8,193 nt of DNA from Candidatus Tariuqbacter arcticus (GCA_013202315.1 JABMRZ010000245.1:1-8193), one strand, 5' to 3'; counted from the stretch's first letter, positions 1 through 6,650 are shown. A program made the numbers and translations. Notes: generated by a model from the sequence alone, not told the origin.

Positions 1-52
1 AAGATTCACAGTAAATTAAGTAATGAAGTAATAGTTCTGAAAAATTAGAAAT

Positions 53-72
53 ATCGACAATTTTTTGTCGAT
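53..72. repeat. Perfect 8-bp inverted repeat upstream of the phosphatase gene
   Basis: Arms ATCGACAA (53-60) and TTGTCGAT (65-72) are exactly complementary around a TTTT spacer. It lies about 44 bp before the TTG start of the phosphatase gene. No U-run follows, so it does not look like a standard intrinsic terminator. It could be an operator or an mRNA leader hairpin. No clear -35/-10 pair was found beside it. The role is inferred from position only. Confidence 0.4.
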
Positions 73-115
73 GTCGGTGCAGTAAGCGCCTAACCCCTGT
101 TTTCAGAGAAAGTAA

Positions 116-2698
116 TTGTCAGTAAAAAATACAATCTTCAAGTGGATTATCCTTTGCCTGGGAGCGGTAATTGCGCTGTATACCCTGGTGTATTCCGTCA
201 GGGAATTCACCAAGGTGGCTGCCTACCAGAAATCCGGCACTTTAACCACTGATGTTACCCTCAATGAAGACAGCCTGCTGGTGATATCGATACTGGACAC
301 TTCGGAATTCGTATATCCGATATATCCGTCTTTGGGTGACATCGTAGTCGGCGTCAACGATTCCAGCGCCACCTTGAACAGATGGAATGGGAATTTCTTC
401 GCCCCATTGGAGCCCGGCAGGGTTGTACCCATTGAATACATCCATAACGGCGAGAAATTCAGAACGGAATTGCGAACCCACCTGCCTTCGACTTACTATT
501 TCCTGAATATACTATTTCTGCAGGTGGTGCGGATTTTCCTGACCATTTCCTTCATAGTGGTGGGATTATGGGCTTTCTTGAAGCGTCCGGAATCGGGCGG
601 CGTTCGAGCGCTGGCTCTGTTCAGTTTCGCAATGGCTTCCTTTCTAATAGCTTCGGTCAGAGTGCTGTCGGACCGATATGCCCCCTTTGATATTCCCCTT
701 AATACAGTCTTCAACTTTGTATTCACTTATTTCGTCCCTTTCTTCGGCGGTTTCTGGCTGAATCTCCAGCTTTTATTCCCCCGCCCCAAGCGATTCATTC
801 GCAGGTATCCTAACTTAGCCTACGCGGCTTGTTATGCGCCGTTCATCATCATATTAATCGATGCGAGGACGGTTGGTTTATTTTCTCAATTCCTGAGCTT
901 TCCCGCAATATCCCTTCAGATCATCGCCGGTTTCATCATTTTGGCGAGCAGCTACACCCGCGCAAGGAATAGTCTGGAGAAGCGGCAGCTGAGATTAGTA
1001 TTGACCGGGTCGGGAATAGGTTTATTCACCCTTTTTCTGTTTCTCACCGTCGCCATTTTCTTCGGGGAATGGCTGTCTGCCTGGCGGTGGAACGCCTTTG
1101 CGGTTACATTATGCTTCCTGGCGCTGCTCTTATCGCCCCTCTCTTTCGGCTACGCATTCCAGCGCTACCGGCTGTTGGAAGTTGAAGGTAAGTTACGCCG
1201 CGGCACCAGGTATTTTTTAGTTACGGCGTTTCTGCTGGGATTATTCGCAGTTGTGGTCTATTTGGTGGGAATATTGCTATTGCGGCATTTAGGGATAACC
1301 AGTCAAACCCCGACTTTCATCATCGCTTTGGGATTGGCGTTGGGGTTTTCGCCGGCGCTTCGCAAGGTTCAAGGGCAGGTTGAACGGCGGTTTTATCCCG
1401 AGCGGCATAATTTAAGAGAGGAAATCCGCGACTTCCTGCAGAAAATACTCGCCATACCAGACCGGAAAACCTTGTGGAAACAGGTTGAAGAGCTCTTGCG
1501 GGATACTATTAAAGTCGGAGCGATATACCCGGTCCTCAAGGCGCAGGACAGCGACAATTTCTATTATGACGGCGTTGAAACCGAACCGACCTCTTTCAGA
1601 ATCAACCAGGGGGTTGCGGTCAGAATGGAAGAAGACCGGCGTCCGATTGTGGTGGACGAAGCCATCGCCAGCGCGCGAGCCGGGATTACCATCAAGGAAG
1701 AGAGCTGGCTGAAGCGGAAAAATGTCGCTATGCTGCTGCCGATGGTGGTGCATCTTAATCTGGTGGGATTTCTGGCGATTGGATTCAAGAGTGATGGCGA
1801 GGATTATTCTCCCGAAGAATTGGACATATTGAATTCGCTGGCTTCACAACTGGCGCTGGCGAGCGAAAACATCCGCCTGCTGGAGGATAATATCGAAAAG
1901 AAGCGGATGGAAGAAGAGCTCAATATGGCGCGGGTAATACAAAAAGGCTTCCTGCCGGAAACGGTGCCGTCGACGCCGGGGCTTAAAGTGGCGGCGGGCA
2001 GCCGGTTTTGCCTGGAAGTTGCAGGCGATTATTACGATGTCATCACTTTACCCGATGGGGAAACTGTATTGGCGGTGGGGGATGTTTCCGGTAAAGGCGC
2101 GGCGGCGGCGCTGTTGATGGCGAATTTACAGGCTTCCCTGCGAACGGCTATTGGGGTCAGCGGTCATTTAAGGGACATTGTGGGACGAATCAACGATTTG
2201 ATTCACAGCAACACCCCCCCGGAACAGTATATCACCTTTTTCGTGGGTATATTCGATCCGAAAGCGCAAACCTTGACCTATGTCAATGCGGGGCACAATC
2301 AGCCGATGGTGATTCGGGAAGACGGGAGAACTATATTGCTCGATAAGGGTGGATTAATCCTCGGAGCGCTGCCCGAGGTGGAATATGAACAGGATACGAT
2401 TCAGCTTCAATCGGGCGATTTATTACTGATGTATACCGACGGTGTCAGCGAAGCGATGAACGCCGAGGAGGAAGAATTCGGGGAAGGGCGGATATTGGAA
2501 TATGTCAGAATGAACTTAAACCGGGAACCGGGAGAGATATTAGCCGGTTTGGAGAAAGAGGTGGAAAGTTTCATTGGAAATTCGCCGCTGGCGGACGATT
2601 TTACCTTGATATTCGGGAGGGTTGAGGGTAAACCCTCATGCGCCTGTAGCGCACAACTTAGAATGAAAATCAAGTTTCTGTCAGGTGAGGACACCTGA
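116..2698 (+). CDS. Membrane-anchored PP2C/SpoIIE-family serine phosphatase with PDZ-like sensor and GAF-like domain
   Basis: This is an 860-aa protein. The start is TTG at 116: an in-frame TAA sits immediately before it (113-115), an AGAGAAAG ribosome-binding stretch lies at 105-112, and no earlier start is possible. Order of parts: membrane helix (about 7-28); extracytoplasmic PDZ-like region (about 50-120, 'GDIVVGVND...'); several hydrophobic helices (about 130-155, 163-183, 196-222, 234-250, 263-280, 295-316, 326-347, 366-390, 398-411); GAF-like domain (about 435-590); linker coiled coil (590-612); PP2C/SpoIIE domain (about 620-834). The metal-binding and fold motifs are intact: GDYYD 637-641, GDVSGKG 655-661, NAGHN 724-728, YTDGVSEA 773-780, ADDFTL 826-831, so it should be an active Mn/Mg-dependent Ser/Thr phosphatase. 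In this family the usual substrate is a phosphorylated anti-sigma-factor antagonist (RsbU-like partner switching), but no anti-sigma gene is visible here. The last ~22 residues are encoded by hairpin-rich DNA and are probably not part of the conserved fold. Confidence 0.93.
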   Translation: MSVKNTIFKWIILCLGAVIALYTLVYSVREFTKVAAYQKSGTLTTDVTLNEDSLLVISILDTSEFVYPIYPSLGDIVVGVNDSSATLNRWNGNFFAPLEPGRVVPIEYIHNGEKFRTELRTHLPSTYYFLNILFLQVVRIFLTISFIVVGLWAFLKRPESGGVRALALFSFAMASFLIASVRVLSDRYAPFDIPLNTVFNFVFTYFVPFFGGFWLNLQLLFPRPKRFIRRYPNLAYAACYAPFIIILIDARTVGLFSQFLSFPAISLQIIAGFIILASSYTRARNSLEKRQLRLVLTGSGIGLFTLFLFLTVAIFFGEWLSAWRWNAFAVTLCFLALLLSPLSFGYAFQRYRLLEVEGKLRRGTRYFLVTAFLLGLFAVVVYLVGILLLRHLGITSQTPTFIIALGLALGFSPALRKVQGQVERRFYPERHNLREEIRDFLQKILAIPDRKTLWKQVEELLRDTIKVGAIYPVLKAQDSDNFYYDGVETEPTSFRINQGVAVRMEEDRRPIVVDEAIASARAGITIKEESWLKRKNVAMLLPMVVHLNLVGFLAIGFKSDGEDYSPEELDILNSLASQLALASENIRLLEDNIEKKRMEEELNMARVIQKGFLPETVPSTPGLKVAAGSRFCLEVAGDYYDVITLPDGETVLAVGDVSGKGAAAALLMANLQASLRTAIGVSGHLRDIVGRINDLIHSNTPPEQYITFFVGIFDPKAQTLTYVNAGHNQPMVIREDGRTILLDKGGLILGALPEVEYEQDTIQLQSGDLLLMYTDGVSEAMNAEEEEFGEGRILEYVRMNLNREPGEILAGLEKEVESFIGNSPLADDFTLIFGRVEGKPSCACSAQLRMKIKFLSGEDT
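2623..2653. repeat. Two small hairpins inside the 3' end of the phosphatase gene
   Basis: TGAGGG (2623-2628) pairs with CCCTCA (2633-2638) around TAAA, and TGCGC (2639-2643) pairs with GCGCA (2649-2653) around CTGTA. The two hairpins are back to back, directly after the codons for the last conserved phosphatase motif, and are read as coding sequence. They appear to belong to the hairpin cluster that continues downstream. Confidence 0.45.
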
Positions 2699-2701
2699 CA
2701 G
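2678..2701. repeat. Perfect 10-bp stem hairpin containing the phosphatase stop codon
   Basis: CTGTCAGGTG (2678-2687) is exactly complementary to CACCTGACAG (2692-2701) with an AGGA loop. The TGA stop of the phosphatase gene (2696-2698) lies inside the right arm. No T-run follows, so it is not a classic rho-independent terminator. It resembles dispersed REP-like palindromes, which I infer from its perfect arms and its neighbouring hairpins rather than from seeing other copies. Confidence 0.6.
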
Positions 2702-2784
2702 CACAGCATTCATGCCGAACGGTCGGGACAATGAAGCATGAAAATAGTGGCTTTTGCCTTTGGAATTGAATCACAGATTTTAAA

Positions 2785-2810
2785 GGTGTCGACTGCGGAG
2801 AGTCGACACC
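2785..2810. repeat. Perfect 10-bp stem hairpin, intergenic
   Basis: GGTGTCGACT (2785-2794) pairs perfectly with AGTCGACACC (2801-2810) around GCGGAG. It lies in the 278-bp gap between the phosphatase gene and the exported beta-helix gene. Like the hairpin at 2678 it has a GGTG/CACC core and no downstream T-run, which suggests a related family of dispersed palindromes or an RNA-processing/3'-stabilising element. Confidence 0.6.
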
Positions 2811-2825
2811 ACGGTGAATTTTACC

Positions 2826-2854
2826 GCCGGGTTACGCTTCGCTTGAAACCCGGC
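2826..2854. repeat. 8-bp stem hairpin, intergenic
   Basis: GCCGGGTT (2826-2833) pairs with AACCCGGC (2847-2854) around a 13-nt loop. It is the third large palindrome of the 2678-2854 cluster. The rest of the gap (2855-2963) is AT-rich with 2.4 copies of ATTCTAA at 2912-2928 and no convincing gene or promoter. Confidence 0.5.
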
Positions 2855-2963
2855 TGGAATGGAGCGAAAATGGTGAATTATCGTTTTTTCCTTTTCAATT
2901 TTACATTTTCCATTCTAAATTCTAAATTTTAATTCGACTCTGTCAATCAAGAACTAAAACATC

Positions 2964-2971
2964 AAAAGGAG
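2964..2971 (+). promoter_or_regulatory. Strong ribosome-binding site of the exported beta-helix gene
   Basis: AAAAGGAG lies 5 nt before the ATG at 2977. This is the clearest Shine-Dalgarno sequence in the window and fixes the start of the gene. No comparable site precedes the internal ATG at 3652. Confidence 0.8.
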
Positions 2972-2976
2972 TAACT

Positions 2977-3507
2977 ATGAGGCGAGCTGCAGTTTTATTC
3001 ACTATGGCAGTAGTCATCATTTGGGCGCCTATAGTCGTATCCACCCCGCTGATCGACGCTTACAACGCCGCCCTGCCCGGCGCGGGATATGACAAAATGG
3101 TAGTCCTCGACCCGGGTGTTACCTACACCGGCGGCTTGAATATTATCGAGGGGAATGTCTGCATCATCTCTTACGGCGCGGAGATTGACCTTCAAGGCGG
3201 TCAGATTATCATCGACCCCGCCGCCATCCTCGACATCTGCGGCGTGGTCATCGACAACGGCGTCAACAACGACCAGGCGCTCAAATACGGCACCGGAGGG
3301 CGCGGATGGGTCGACCACTGCACCTTCTATAATAATTACAATTCGGTCTATTTCTGGGATGACGCGGATATGGTGTTGACTTCCAATATCTTCTCCTACG
3401 CAACCCACTACGGCGTCTACACCCATACCGATGCGGTGAGGTGGATGGCTTTCAACGATGCTTACCACAATATCAGCGGTCATTATAAAGAATGGTGTCC
3501 AGGTTGA
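2977..3507 (+). CDS. Exported beta-helix protein, N-terminal segment up to in-frame TGA (codon 177)
   Basis: This is the first 176 codons of a gene whose same reading frame continues to 5316. Residues 1-22 are a signal peptide (two Arg, then a hydrophobic core ending near VVS), so the product is exported. Residues about 28-220 of the full frame look like a right-handed parallel beta-helix: short repeated strands, 'VVIDNGVNN', 'GWVDHCTFYNN', 'VLTSNIFSYATHYGVYTH'. The helix is not complete at the TGA; its usual closing motif (LDPEFVAPANGDF...SPLIDA) follows in frame after it. If TGA is a stop, the product is a truncated 176-aa fragment without the sorting tail. If TGA is read as selenocysteine, Cys174-Pro-Gly-Sec177 forms a CxxU motif. 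The start is set by a strong AAAAGGAG at 2964-2971. A nonsense mutation (for example CGA to TGA) is the main alternative. Confidence 0.8.
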   Translation: MRRAAVLFTMAVVIIWAPIVVSTPLIDAYNAALPGAGYDKMVVLDPGVTYTGGLNIIEGNVCIISYGAEIDLQGGQIIIDPAAILDICGVVIDNGVNNDQALKYGTGGRGWVDHCTFYNNYNSVYFWDDADMVLTSNIFSYATHYGVYTHTDAVRWMAFNDAYHNISGHYKEWCPG

Positions 3508-3542
3508 GGCGGGGGGTCGGTTGTAAGTTTCAACCCCTCGCC
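3505..3542 (+). promoter_or_regulatory. Candidate bacterial SECIS element at in-frame UGA
   Basis: The UGA (3505-3507) is followed by a stem-loop. Lower arm 3508-3514 pairs with 3536-3542 (one G-U), and upper arm GGUUG (3519-3523) pairs with CAACC (3531-3535). A further A3525-U3530 pair would leave U3524 bulged and an AGUU tetraloop (3526-3529). From memory of the E. coli fdhF SECIS, counting U of UGA as 1, the minihelix there starts at position 15 and needs U17, G23 and U24. Here positions 15, 17, 23 and 24 are G, U, G and U, and 12 of 17 minihelix bases agree. The bulged U is displaced (position 20 rather than 17). An alternative fold with a continuous lower stem (3508-3517 with 3533-3542) also exists. 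No selenocysteine machinery gene is in the window, so function is inferred. Confidence 0.45.
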
Positions 3543-5316
3543 TGGTACAGGCGACCTTTATTTAGACCCCGAATTCGTTGCACCCGCTAACGGCGACTTT
3601 TCCCTCAGCAGTAGTTCACCGCTAATCGATGCTGCTCAATTCGGCTACGATATGGGCGCAGTCCCCTATACAATCCGCCCGGTTATGCCTTCCGATTTGC
3701 AGATGACCATCGACCCCGTCGATTATTCGGTCGACCTCACCTGGTACAACCCGACGGAAAATACAGCCGGTTATGCGCTTACTTCCATTTCCGGAGTGCG
3801 CATTTACCGCAACGATGAAATGATAGCCGATTTGCCGGAGACCGTCCCCGGCGCTTTTGCGCAGTACACTGACATTCCTCCCCTGCAGGACGGCTACCGC
3901 TATAAAGTGGCGGCTTATACCGAAGAAGAAGGGATCTACGCCTTCACCTTCGAGCAATGGATAGGACCCCCCGCCTGGGCGGCGCCCACCGGTCCTGACG
4001 CTTACGGCTATATTGCGTTGGAAAGCGTTGACCCCGAAGGACCTGAATTCGATTGGATTGAAATCGATCCCACTCAGGGCGGTTCAGGAACGCTTCTCAA
4101 TTTCACCCTGGATGACCAGACCCTGCATCTAAATTTACCCTTCAGCTTCAAATATTACGGCTTGGAATATGACGAGATTTCCGTTTGCGGGAACGGCTGG
4201 ACAGCTATGGGCTACACCGAGGATACGGATTATTCCAATACCGCCATCCCCAATTCCGATGGGCCTCCGGCGATGCTGGCGCCCTTCTGGGAAGACCTTT
4301 CACCCCAGCAGTCAGGCAGTGTCAGCTATTACTACGATGCTGTCAATCACTGGTATATAATCGAATATTACCGGGTCAGGCAGTATCTCCCCACCACCGC
4401 CTTTGAAACCTTCCAGGCGGTTCTATACGACCCGGCGCATCACACCACCGCCACCGGCGACGGCAAAATCCTGTTCCAATGGCTGGACATCACCGACCCC
4501 AGCCAAGCCACCTTCGGCATCGAAAATCAAGCCGAAACGGTCGGCATCCAATTGGGTCTGGACGGCAGCTACCCCCCCACCACCGTTGGAATGCAGGACA
4601 ATTACGCGGTGCTCTTCCTTCCGCCGGAAGAGAACTTTCCGGTTACGGCATCGCTTGTGCCAACCAATCCTCCCATCGTCATCCCCAGCGGCGGCGGCTC
4701 CTTCGATTATACCGTATTGCTGACTTCGATCGGACAAGACCCGGCGACTTTCAATGTGTGGATCGATGTCGTTATGCCCAATGGGAGTATATACGGTCCT
4801 ACAATCAACCGGACTATGACCCTCGATCCGGGCACATTTTTTATGCGAGAGATGACTCAATCGGTGCCGGGAAATGCGCCTGCCGGTGAATATACATATC
4901 GCTGCACCATAGGCGACTACGACTTGGGGATATTCTGGGATCAAGACCAATTCACCTTCATTAAGGAGGGGGTCGACATCGCATCGGGAGGCGCTTGGGA
5001 ATGTTATGAAAGCTCCGAAGCTGAAGAAATCCCCGGTATTGCGGGGATTCCATCCAACCCGGTTCTAAAATCGGCTTACCCCAACCCCTTCAATCCGACC
5101 ACAGCTCTCAGCTATCAGCTGCAAGCTGCAAGCTTCGTCAAGCTGGCGGTTTATGACATCCAAGGGCGGGAAGTAGCCCGCTTGGCGGAGGGCTGGCATC
5201 CTGCGGGAATCTATGAACGAACTTGGAATGCATCGGAAATGGCAAGCGGCGTATATTTCGCCCGTTTCATCGCGGGAGATTACCGACAGACGCGGAAGTT
5301 GCTGTTGGTTAAGTAG
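3508..5316 (+). CDS. Exported beta-helix protein, C-terminal segment: FN3-like, nidogen-like, Ig-like domains and T9SS sorting tail
   Basis: This is the same frame as 2977-3507, open from the TGA to TAG at 5314-5316. The first ATG is at 3652 but has no ribosome-binding site and lies mid-domain, so independent initiation is unlikely. In full-length numbering (779 residues): end of the beta-helix with 'LDPEFVAPANGDF' (to about 225); FN3-like domain (about 235-325, 'VDLTWYNPTENT...GVRIYRNDE'); a nidogen-like/lectin-like beta domain (about 344-545, 'FDWIEIDP...LPFSFKYYG...CGNGWTAMG...APFWEDL...TFQAVLYD...FGIENQA'); Ig-like domain (about 555-665, 'IPSGGGSFDYTV...VWIDVVMPNGSIYGP'); and a C-terminal FlgD-Ig/Por secretion tail (about 696-779, 'YPNPFNPTT...ASGVYFARF...TRKLLLVK'). 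The tail predicts export across the outer membrane by type IX secretion. No catalytic residues were recognised. A role at the cell surface (adhesion or carbohydrate binding) is inference. Confidence 0.85.
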   Translation, partial: GGGSVVSFNPSPGTGDLYLDPEFVAPANGDFSLSSSSPLIDAAQFGYDMGAVPYTIRPVMPSDLQMTIDPVDYSVDLTWYNPTENTAGYALTSISGVRIYRNDEMIADLPETVPGAFAQYTDIPPLQDGYRYKVAAYTEEEGIYAFTFEQWIGPPAWAAPTGPDAYGYIALESVDPEGPEFDWIEIDPTQGGSGTLLNFTLDDQTLHLNLPFSFKYYGLEYDEISVCGNGWTAMGYTEDTDYSNTAIPNSDGPPAMLAPFWEDLSPQQSGSVSYYYDAVNHWYIIEYYRVRQYLPTTAFETFQAVLYDPAHHTTATGDGKILFQWLDITDPSQATFGIENQAETVGIQLGLDGSYPPTTVGMQDNYAVLFLPPEENFPVTASLVPTNPPIVIPSGGGSFDYTVLLTSIGQDPATFNVWIDVVMPNGSIYGPTINRTMTLDPGTFFMREMTQSVPGNAPAGEYTYRCTIGDYDLGIFWDQDQFTFIKEGVDIASGGAWECYESSEAEEIPGIAGIPSNPVLKSAYPNPFNPTTALSYQLQAASFVKLAVYDIQGREVARLAEGWHPAGIYERTWNASEMASGVYFARFIAGDYRQTRKLLLVK

Positions 5317-5321
5317 TTGAT

Positions 5322-5340
5322 GGTTGTTGGTTGTTGGTTG
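5322..5340. repeat. 7-bp tandem repeat (GGTTGTT x 2.7)
   Basis: GGTTGTT occurs twice plus five bases of a third copy, beginning 6 bp after the stop of the exported protein gene. Simple-sequence intergenic filler; other 7-bp repeats occur at 2912-2928 and 8119-8139. Confidence 0.6.
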
Positions 5341-5364
5341 CGGGAAGGATTTTCGTAATTAGAT

Positions 5365-5393
5365 TTGATAAAAAACATTTTTTGATATATTTT
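5365..5393 (+). promoter_or_regulatory. Possible sigma-70-like promoter of the antitoxin-like gene
   Basis: TTGATA (5365-5370) is followed after 17 bp by TATTTT (5388-5393); an overlapping TATATT at 5386-5391 is a better -10 but with 15-bp spacing. It lies 55 bp before the ATG at 5448. It sits in AT-rich DNA where such matches can arise by chance. Confidence 0.4.
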
Positions 5394-5447
5394 ACAGTTG
5401 GAATTGATTGAAGAATAAACTAACACTTAAACAATAGTGAGACAGCG

Positions 5448-5630
5448 ATGAAAACGACAACAATTGAACTTCACCCGCAGTTTTTGTTTGATGAAGATGG
5501 GAAGCCAAAGTCCGTTTTACTTGATTATAAGGTTTACCAAGAACTGTTGGAAATATTGGAGGATTTCGGCTGCGAGGAAATCATTCAGTCAAGATTGAAA
5601 GAACCGGATGAGGAATATCTAGAAGCGTGA
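5448..5630 (+). CDS. Small antitoxin-like protein (orphan)
   Basis: This is a 60-aa acidic protein. The segment 'HPQFLFDEDGKPKSVLLDYKVYQELLEILEDF' (residues 9-40; quoted here only to locate it, key residues are the HPQ-F, DEDGKPKSVLL and Y-ELLE groups) resembles the small Phd/YefM- and RelB-like antitoxins that precede RelE/ParE toxins: a short beta strand, a 'G-P-SVLL' strand, then an amphipathic helix. Such proteins bind DNA at their own promoter and neutralise a cognate toxin. No toxin ORF follows: 5631-5855 contains no gene. It is therefore either an orphan left after toxin loss or a short regulator of another kind. The C-terminus (LKEPDEEYLEA) is very acidic. The family assignment is by pattern only. 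Confidence 0.6.
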   Translation: MKTTTIELHPQFLFDEDGKPKSVLLDYKVYQELLEILEDFGCEEIIQSRLKEPDEEYLEA

Positions 5631-5774
5631 TCAGACATTTCAAAGAATAAATCTTGACAATAGGAACAATAACTAAGACCATAAAGTATAATGAAATGGT
5701 ATTACCAAGACAATTATTTGGCAATTAGCACTTGACAATATTCTGAAAATCTTGAACAATTTTTCGAATAAAAC

Positions 5775-5803
5775 TTGATTTTTACAATTCAATGGCATAT
5801 AAT
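5775..5803 (+). promoter_or_regulatory. Sigma-70-like promoter of the TIGR04255 operon
   Basis: TTGATT (5775-5780) and a perfect TATAAT (5798-5803) are separated by exactly 17 bp. Transcription would begin near 5810, giving a leader of about 45 nt before the ATG at 5856. It is the best promoter match in the 5631-5855 gap. The rest of that gap is AT-rich, holds two CTTGACAAT copies (5653-5661, 5731-5739), and contains no gene. Confidence 0.55.
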
Positions 5804-5855
5804 TAATCCTGAGTTTGGATATATGCTAATAACTTAAACAAGTAATGGATTTAAA

Positions 5856-6650
5856 ATGCCTTTCCCTGAAGTAAAAAGAGTCATATATAAAAAAAATCCA
5901 CTTGACAGGGTTATTTGTCAATTGCGATTTCCACCTATTTTAAAAATTGACAAAGAAATACCGGCTGATTTCCAAGAAAAAATACGTATGGATTTTCCGA
6001 ATTTTGATGAAACCATAGAATGGCCAGATGTACCTAGCGAGATACAAGGTCAATTCCCTCCGGAAATTCTAAGACAAATATCTCAGACGGCACCAATTAA
6101 GAATTATAAATTTGCTTCTGATGATAATATATGGATAGTTAATTTAACAAGGACTTTCATCGCATTAACTTCAACCAAATATGAAAGATGGGAAGAATTT
6201 AAGGGAAAACTTCAAAATATTTTTAACGCGTTTATAGAAACTCATAACCCTAACTACTTTTCCCGTATTGGATTAAGATATGTAGATGTAGTAAAAAGAT
6301 CGGATCTTAATCTAGATGGTAAAAAATGGAATGATTTGCTTAAACCATTTGCAATAGGTTTGCTTGGCTCACCAGATGTTGGAAAGTATGTACAGAATTA
6401 TGAAGCTGGACATGAAATAAAGCTATCGAAAGAGGCGGGTATAGTTAAAATGAGGTTGAAGCTTGTAAAACATATTGACAGCGGAGAAGAATGTTTTATG
6501 ATTGACAGCGATTTTTATAATGCAAGTAAGACAAGAATTGAGTCAGCGACAGAAATATTGGATCAATTCAATAAAAGAGCATCTCGTTTAATTCAGTGGG
6601 TTATAACTAAAGAACTACATAATACACTGGAGCCGCAAGAATTATGTTAG
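5856..6650 (+). CDS. TIGR04255 family protein
   Basis: This 264-aa protein is recognised from its N-terminus ('PFPEVKRVIYKKNPLDRVICQLRFPPI', residues 2-28, key features P-PEV, NPL--V-CQLRF-P) and the central 'YFSRIGLRYVDVV' (134-146). Both are hallmarks of TIGR04255, a sporadically distributed family of about 250 aa and unknown function. Length is as expected, so the gene is complete. No signal peptide, membrane segment or known catalytic motif is visible; the product is probably cytoplasmic. It is the first gene of a tight operon: its TAG (6648-6650) overlaps the ATG of the next gene (6644) by 7 nt. Ribosome-binding sequence before 5856 is weak. Base composition is much more AT-rich than the flanking genes (for example 16 G/C in the 60 bases 6121-6180), suggesting horizontal acquisition. 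Its function is not known to me. Confidence 0.85.
   Translation: MPFPEVKRVIYKKNPLDRVICQLRFPPILKIDKEIPADFQEKIRMDFPNFDETIEWPDVPSEIQGQFPPEILRQISQTAPIKNYKFASDDNIWIVNLTRTFIALTSTKYERWEEFKGKLQNIFNAFIETHNPNYFSRIGLRYVDVVKRSDLNLDGKKWNDLLKPFAIGLLGSPDVGKYVQNYEAGHEIKLSKEAGIVKMRLKLVKHIDSGEECFMIDSDFYNASKTRIESATEILDQFNKRASRLIQWVITKELHNTLEPQELC

Noticed and set aside
2738..2932. 64-codon + strand ORF between the phosphatase and exported-protein genes
   Set aside because: It reads straight through two palindromes and AT-rich filler, has no ribosome-binding site and its protein has no family-like character.
2995..3483. Long - strand ORF opposite the beta-helix gene, and another at 4423-4950
   Set aside because: They mirror the codon structure of the + strand gene, lack ribosome-binding sites and have no recognisable motifs.
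3505..3507. Genome-wide reassignment of TGA (for example to Gly or Trp)
   Set aside because: The antitoxin-like gene at 5448-5630 and the phosphatase gene both end in TGA at sensible places, and only one internal TGA is seen, so a local event fits better.
3505..3520. Frameshift or homopolymer (G6) sequencing indel as cause of the interruption
   Set aside because: The frame is the same before and after, so only a substitution or true recoding can explain it.
3652..5316. Independent gene starting at ATG 3652
   Set aside because: There is no ribosome-binding site, the start is inside the beta-helix closing motif, there is no signal peptide although the tail is a secretion signal, and the frame is open upstream to the TGA.
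5654..5692. TTGACA (5654) paired with TATAAT (5687) as a promoter
   Set aside because: The spacing is 27 bp, too long for a sigma-70 promoter; TTGATT-17-TATAAT at 5775-5803 is better.
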